A program made the position numbers and the translations under genes. Below are positions 57,611 through 64,000 of a stretch of 64,000 nucleotides of DNA, one piece after another. The DNA comes from Caprimulgus europaeus (Eukaryota > Chordata > Aves > Caprimulgiformes > Caprimulgidae): NCBI GenBank assembly GCA_907165065.1, contig OU015532.1, forward strand, positions 45,609,839 through 45,673,838, in the 5' to 3' direction. The notes beneath the pieces are model-generated. The model was not told the origin of the DNA. It saw only the letters and a program-made list of their open reading frames with translations, and ran no database searches. How positions within the stretch are numbered: position 1 is the first letter of the stretch; each line of letters opens with the position of its first letter.

Positions 57611-60472
57611 ACAGACCCCATGCAGGAGCACATGAGCATTCAGAAGGGGAGCAGATATGCAGCAACAGATACAGTAGGATTTTTTTTTTACAATACCTAA
57701 ATTATAGACATTTCTAGAAAACTCTGAAGCAAGAGCACTGGTAACCTAAGGAATAACAGAAGCTGCAGTAAGTTGTAGCTAAAAGAAAGTTCTGCTTGCA
57801 CCTGGTTTGCAGAAGAAGTGTCCAGGTAGGAATGCTATAAGTGTATCAATAGCTTCTGCACAGCATCATGAGATTCTTGCCAACAATTTAACAGAACTTG
57901 CTGTGTTTCAACACATTTTTAAAAGCACATGTGTGTGCACATTGGGTAAAATACTAACGAACGGGTTCAGATTCCTTTGACTCAACCAAACGTGCAACAT
58001 TGCCAGGGAATTCCTTACGTACTGCACTAGATACACGTCATTTCACAGATACAGCTTCCTTAAAAATACTGAATATTTAAAAAATCTAATCATATAGAAG
58101 TATAGAATGAGTAAAAAATGCCAGGCTTTATTTAAAATGTTACAATTCAGTTAAACAGCTTTAAGCTTCAATATACACACACATAAACAAGTCCAATCCC
58201 TCACTTCTCAGCTTTCCAAAACACAGCAGAAGGTGAATCTCTAAGCCCAAGCCCACAAACCCTGGAGCCACAGGGGATATTTAAGTTTTTAATGTGTATA
58301 AGTAGTACTGTTACTACAAACATTGGAAGAAAACACGCTTTATTAATACTCGCCTCTGTTTGCTCCTCTCCGATTCCCATTACATCAAAATATATTACAG
58401 CTTCTAAGATACACTTACCAAGCCAGAAAAACATCCTTAGCCACGAGCTGCATCAAGCAAGAAGCCCATTCACCCAAATATTATGCTTAACATGGTAAAC
58501 TTTCCTAAATCAAGCTTGTTCTCATTACAAAACTAACTAAAAACACACACATGCACCCAAAAAAATATATATAAATAATAAAATAAAATCAAGCAGCCTG
58601 TAAAAACAGCTGCAGAGGCTGCCAGTCACATCACAGCAATGTTTCCAAACATCAATGTTATTTCAGGCCAGCACAGCTTTGATGCTCACCACTCACATCC
58701 CAACGTATGGGACCATCCTCACGTGGGTCAGGAGTCTTGCTTACCAAGAACTTTGCCATCGCTTTGCCCTCATCTGGTTTTCCTCATCACTACCTCAAAA
58801 TATCCATTCTGGCTCAAGCTGCCCAAAGAGTTTGTGAGGATGCAATGCCGAGCCCTTTCAAGAGATCAGTGCAACACACTGGTTTTTACACAGCATGAAG
58901 AAAGCTATTTTTAGGTCACTAACTCATTTTTAAGGTCACTAACTTGTTTTACAAAGGGCATATGGACTATTTCCAATACTTCCTGTAACATTTTGTTTTC
59001 CTTAATGTCATTATTATTGCTTCACTGTGACAATGTGTACACATGAGATATATAAATATATATATACACACACACATGTAGACAGGGATGTTTCATCACT
59101 TCTTGAAAATAAAAGTCCTAAATTCTCCAGTCCTGTAATTCTTAACACAGTAATGATCTAAAAAAAAAAAAAACCCAACCAAAAAACCCCAACAAACACT
59201 TTTTGCAGATCTCCTTTCAACAGACTAAATTCCAAAATGACCAGGAGAATTATTTAGTAAGAAGAAATTCAGAATCACTTAGAGAAACTGAAAGATATCA
59301 TAGTATGGATTAAAAAAAAAATAGAAAAAAAAGTGCCCTTACTCTCAAGTCCATTTCAAGATATTTAAGTCAGTCACTCTACATGAATTAAAACTAATTT
59401 TCCAAGTGAAACGAGTTTCTAGGCTAATTCACCATTATTCTTTCATTATTCAGGCTGCAGGAGTTACACAGCAAGCACACTTGTACCCAACTTTAAAACT
59501 GTTTCTTTTTCATATCTGTGGATTTTTTTTTTTCCTACATAATTTGTTGTGAAAAACAGATCAACTGACTTTCCTTCCTCTACAAAGAGCTACTAACTAG
59601 CATTAATTATTTTCCTCACCACAACATATTCCTGAAAAAAAACAAACCCCAAAACCCTGAAAGTGATTATCACCATTTCCTGAGCAGAGAAGTCTATCAG
59701 GGATTTTTACAGCTTTGACAGATAAAGAGTTTGGTGTAACAGAACTCAATCTGCTAAAAAAGTGACAAGAGACTAAAATACACATTCCTAGAATGAAGTT
59801 GTAGGAGGACAGCACTGTTTGCACCATCCAGTCCTTTCCCTGTGCCAGAGAGAGATGGTTCCCTGTGCAGCCTCTTTAAAGATCTAATTTTAAGTCTCTT
59901 GGCATCAGATCTTCCACCAATTGCCTTAAACCAGATTCACAAAACAGATTTTTCGCTCAGTGAAAACAATCCAACACTCATTTTTCATGTAATATTCAGT
60001 TTATTTTTACACTGAAAGTGATAAGCAATATATTGCAGCTTTTGTGTTAACAGGAGGTGTTTAACAGCTCAGAGACGAGCACAAGGGCTCTTGGTTTTGG
60101 CATCCACAGAAGTTTATGTTACAAAGAGGTTGGTTGTGGAGACAAGCATTAAGTTCCTGTTTATTAAAGAAAATGCAACCTATTCCCCCAGCCAGCTCCT
60201 GCCAGGCAGAGGCAGCACTGACCCTGAAGGTCTGTAGGGATGACTAACTCCTGGTTCTTCAGCCCAGCTTTCCAAAGTACCAAGTAAGTCATCTGACCCT
60301 TTAAAACATTAAAAAACATTAAAACTCAAAACCTTGATAAGTCCTGGAGTTAGTCCTGAACCTATAGACACAATACACAGAGTATCCGAGGGGTGGAAGA
60401 GGTGACTTTTGCTCTGGTTTATATTCAGAAAATGAAACCCAAAGCACTTAAATACACATTTAAATCACCTCT
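57611..60472 (-). other. HSD17B12 intron 3, nothing recognised
   Basis: AT-rich, with a short TA/CA microsatellite near 59048-59076. Splice-like sites near 58415 and 58732 were examined and do not border a sequence resembling HSD17B12 exon 3. Confidence 0.5.
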
Positions 60473-60835
60473 TGTCCTGGTTTTGCTAGGATAGAGTTAA
60501 TTTTCCAGGGCTGACCAGAAAGAGGGGTGAGTCTCTCGGGCTCTGGCTCTCCCGGGATTGCTGTTTCGGGTCGGGATTGTCGCTCCTCCGGGATCGTTCT
60601 CTGGGAACGGGCTGGGCTGGGTCAGTGGGTGGTGAGCAATGGCACTGGGTGTCACTCATTTGCATATTTTATTACTATTATAATTATCTTAATATCACTA
60701 TTATTTTAAGTTTTCTTTTATTTCTATTATTAAACTGTTCTTACCTCACCCTACAAGCCTCCTTACCCTTGCCCCCCAATCCCCTCCCCTATCCCCTGGG
60801 GGTGGTGAGGGAAGTGGGTGAACGGCCGTGTTGGC
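60473..60835 (+). mobile_element. ERVL-type LTR, subfamily A, internally deleted
   Basis: It begins TGTCCTGGTTTTGCTAGGAT and then jumps from 'gagttaattttc' to the segment with 'ctcgggctctggctctccc'. About 240 bp are missing relative to the copy at 5753. The 3' end is lost near 60835. Antisense in HSD17B12 intron 3. Confidence 0.78.
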
Positions 60836-63800
60836 GTTTCTTCTCCTGGACTTTATGGGTTTACAAACTAATAACTGAACAAATCCTGCACAGAAGCACC
60901 CTGGCAGTGAGGTTCACAGCAAGCAGGTTTCCAATCCTTCTTTCCAGAAGAGGCTCACTCAGTTTTGCCAGGTGTGAAAAAGAACCGTCTGCTAGAACTC
61001 ACCAGATCACTCGCTGCTACGTGTAACCCCTGACACCGACTGCTAAACTTCCTTAAACTGGTTTTCAGCCTTAAAAGCAACTGTGACAACGTGGTCTGTT
61101 ACTCCATATGTTGACAGCTGATATGTAAACAAAGTCCTTTTACAAGGATGCCACTAGTCACCTGCAGAATGTTTTCTTTGCAGCGCATCCTACCTTCTCC
61201 ATGCCTCAAAATTCTCCTAAAGGGTGAGGTAGTCCTGAGACTGCATCCCATAGCTTGCAGGACATGTGTCAAGTGTTTCTCTCTAAGCATTCTGCTCAGT
61301 TTTTTCAAATTAATTTGGGAAAAATTTCAGATTTTTCTGAAATGCAAGAGTCCCCCATTTTTATCATCTCCTAAGGGAGGGAAAAGAACCCAAGCAACAG
61401 AAGCAGGATGCTTCTTAAAAAAGAAAGAAAAAAAACCAAAACAAAACCAAAAAACCCCAAACATTTAAAAATAAGCTCCCTTCCCAATTGCTCTCTCTTT
61501 TACATGCTCTGTTGATTGTATTTGAGGTTCATTTATTGTGTTTATTGAGAAATTAATAAAAATTAATTCAGCTTGAATCCTCCATCAGCTCTTGACAGTG
61601 TCCCACAACTGCTCCTTTAATCAGTGGCTGACACTGTTCAAAGCAAAACCATGGGAACTTTCTTCACTTCATCCATGGGAAACTTCCTTCAGAAACCAAA
61701 ACCAAGAGCTTATTTTGGAGCATAAGGATTTCTGATTCAACTTCATGTGAAATGTGACTTCAGTGCATCAAAACAAGTCCAAAACATTTGAAGCCATTTT
61801 GTCAAGTCCAAGAAATACAGGGGAATTTCAAGTATGGTCAGATGGCCAGATCTGAATCTGGCTCAGATGATGGAAGGCTGCAAACACATTCGTTTTACCT
61901 TGAAATAGATCACAAAAGGTCAAAATAACTGCTGGATTCTGTTAAGTCTTCAAGTCAGGTCAGCATCAAGTCTGCTTCAGACTATTCCCCACTATCTTGT
62001 TACTGAAAAAGCAGAAGAAAGCTACAAAATCCACCTGGCTAGGAAATGGAGAAGGAACATTTCTGATTTGGGCACCACATCCCATTCCTTTCTTGTACTC
62101 CCAAATCATGCCAGAGTTGTGAGAGCACGATAGATCCCATGTCTGAACATGACAGCTATCAACTGATGATGGACCTGAAATCTGAGGGTTAGAGAGTAGC
62201 TCCAGATGAAACTACCACTACCAAGCAACTTCAGGAACACTATACACTGAGTTCAGGAAAATTATTGGAAATCAAGTCAGCTACTCAGATTTTAATTGCA
62301 AAAACCTGTATTTTCTTAAAGGAAGACACACAGCAGAATCAAATTAAAGTCTTGGACCCTTATTCTTAAACAGTGTTAAAGGCTTAAAAATCAATGTATT
62401 CCAGTTAAATGATCATTTATGAGAATACACCAGAAAAAAAAATGGGGTTTTTTTCAGTCCAAACAATTTCTTAGGAGCTAACATTATCACCTGGCTGTAT
62501 GTAATACTAACAACCACCAATTTTAAACCAGCAAATGGAAATTATTTCTAAAAAAAAAGTTTTTAATTATATAGTAAGCAATGAAAAACTCAAAATCTCC
62601 TGTATTGCATTTATAAGCACTTATTTACAAGCAAGTAGACACTTACACGTGTGAGTAGGAACACTACTTAGCTACAAGGGGTTCTTCACAGCTTATGCAC
62701 AACTCTTCACCTGTCCTGTGAAGCCACCAGCTAACAACATCCACCAAATACCAAATCCTTCTTTGGACAATTTCCCTACAGGCAAGCTCTCTTTAAAGGG
62801 TTTTCCCTGCTTGACTGGTTTTTGCTCCATTCTTCACCTTGCAGCCCTTAGGTAATGAGTTTCTACTGCAAAGTTATTGAGTCTGCTCAGAATATACCTT
62901 CAATAACTGAAGCTTTTCTGCTCACAAATCCATGGCTCTTCAACCAACTGCTGGCACAGAGCACCTGAGATGGCTTGGACCATAAATGTTGTTAAATACA
63001 GCAAATTGGGGAAATAATACAATTTTATAATAAATTTATTATTATATAATAATAAATTATAATAAAATAATTAACATTTAAGGCATTAAAATAATTGTCT
63101 CCATTCACAGAGAAGTTTTCCTTCTTATCCTCCCTGAACCTCTGAAAGTGTTTAACCATGTGCTGGAACAGTGATGTAGTGTGAATGAAACTAGATCAAG
63201 AATTTTGTCTAGTGACTCCAGTAGTCAGTGTTTTGTGTATGAAAACTTGATTAAAAGATCAATATGTTTCCATAAAACCTATGTAGCTGCATGCAAAGCT
63301 GGTCCATGACCACTGAAAAGGAAATTCAATTTTTTTTCTTCCATCTGTGGCCTATGCTCTATTTCTTTGGGAGCACAAAGCAGAATTTCATGGCAAATCC
63401 TTCAACACCTAAGTGGTCTGCAAAAAAAAAAAAAAATGCAGCTTGAACATGCTTGAAGACTCATTGAAAAGTCTTCTAAAAATCTTTAGCTACTTGTAAT
63501 TAATCCATTAAATTTTGTTGCTCAAACTGAGCTGCAGGTTCAGAACATCTGTCCTCCCCGTAACATCTCAGATCCAGGTCAGCTAGCATTTGATGTTCAC
63601 AAAGACTTACCAGGACTTCACTTATGATGGTGGTTATGCAACTTGCATTTTGCACATAGATATCACTCCTAATAGAAATATATCTTTAGAGCACAAGAAA
63701 ATATTCTTCTGGAATAAAATGAATGTACCTGATCCTCAAAAACCCTCTTGTTAGTTGTGGCAGAGGGCATCTACCCATTCACTAGATGAGCAGGAGCCTG

Positions 63801-64000
63801 GAAATGAGGAAGGAACAGAGAACTTGTATGGCTCACACAACTGAAAGGACTGGAATTAAACAGTCATACTTCCTTAAAGCAACTAAGGGTCATTACTCAA
63901 GAAGAACAAGCTCACATCAAAAGTGAAAGGTTATGGAGCAGATCATCTTGAGTGTGATCACACAAGTGCGAAACAACCAGGGGATCAGGACCAGTCAGTG
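60836..64000 (-). other. HSD17B12 intron 3 to window edge, nothing recognised
   Basis: Expected to hold, or lead to, exon 3 (human segment LAKHGMKVVLISRSK). No such sequence was found on the minus strand up to 64000. Confidence 0.5.

Noticed and set aside
58380-63640. Donor-like sites on the minus strand near 58415, 58732, 61898 and 63608, tested as HSD17B12 exon 3
   Set aside because: None is preceded by sequence encoding the expected LAKHGMKVVLISRS or VVTGxTDGIG segments, and upstream frames are closed.

Overview
This is vertebrate nuclear DNA, almost certainly from a bird. Fourteen CR1 LINE copies and six LTRs of avian ERV types are scattered through AT-rich non-coding sequence. The only protein-coding content I can support is two multi-exon genes with GT-AG introns. 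Both are on the minus strand, so transcription runs from high to low coordinates. They are ALKBH3 (left, 6829-16439, 3' end off the window) and HSD17B12 (right, 20231-54593, 5' end off the window). Both were identified by conserved peptides and confirmed by joining exons in phase. The same two genes are neighbours in the same head-to-tail order on human 11p11.2, so this is a conserved syntenic block.

ALKBH3: seven coding exons join without a phase error into the first 223 residues. The Fe(II) ligands His191 and Asp193 fall at the same numbers as in the human enzyme. The ATG lies in a CpG island at about 16.23-16.66 kb. The last one or two exons (second His ligand and 2-oxoglutarate-binding Arg) are not in positions 1-6828, so the last visible intron exceeds 6.8 kb. 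HSD17B12: exons 4-11 join into the last 218 residues, including NNVG, the catalytic Ser, YSATK and a C-terminal KxKxx sequence. Exons 1-3 (about 95 residues) must lie beyond 64000.

The rest is intron, about 3.8 kb between the two coding regions, and repeats. Notable items are: a 435-bp class II solo LTR with a perfect 6-bp target-site duplication 72 bp upstream of the last HSD17B12 exon; an ERVL LTR upstream of ALKBH3 in sense orientation; a CR1 18 bp from an ALKBH3 splice donor; a strongly degraded CR1 reverse-transcriptase relic at 29.4-30.5 kb; several clean tandem repeats; and a 31-bp-stem hairpin at 1539-1610. A GC-rich, CpG-rich island inside HSD17B12 (50.4-51.25 kb) carries an RFX X-box and a G14/C15 inverted pair.

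The two genes do not form one pathway. ALKBH3 repairs alkylated nucleic acids and HSD17B12 is an ER enzyme of very-long-chain fatty acid elongation. I found no tRNA, rRNA, CRISPR array or new gene system. The strongest leads are the internal CpG island, the solo LTR beside the terminal exon, and the long hairpin.
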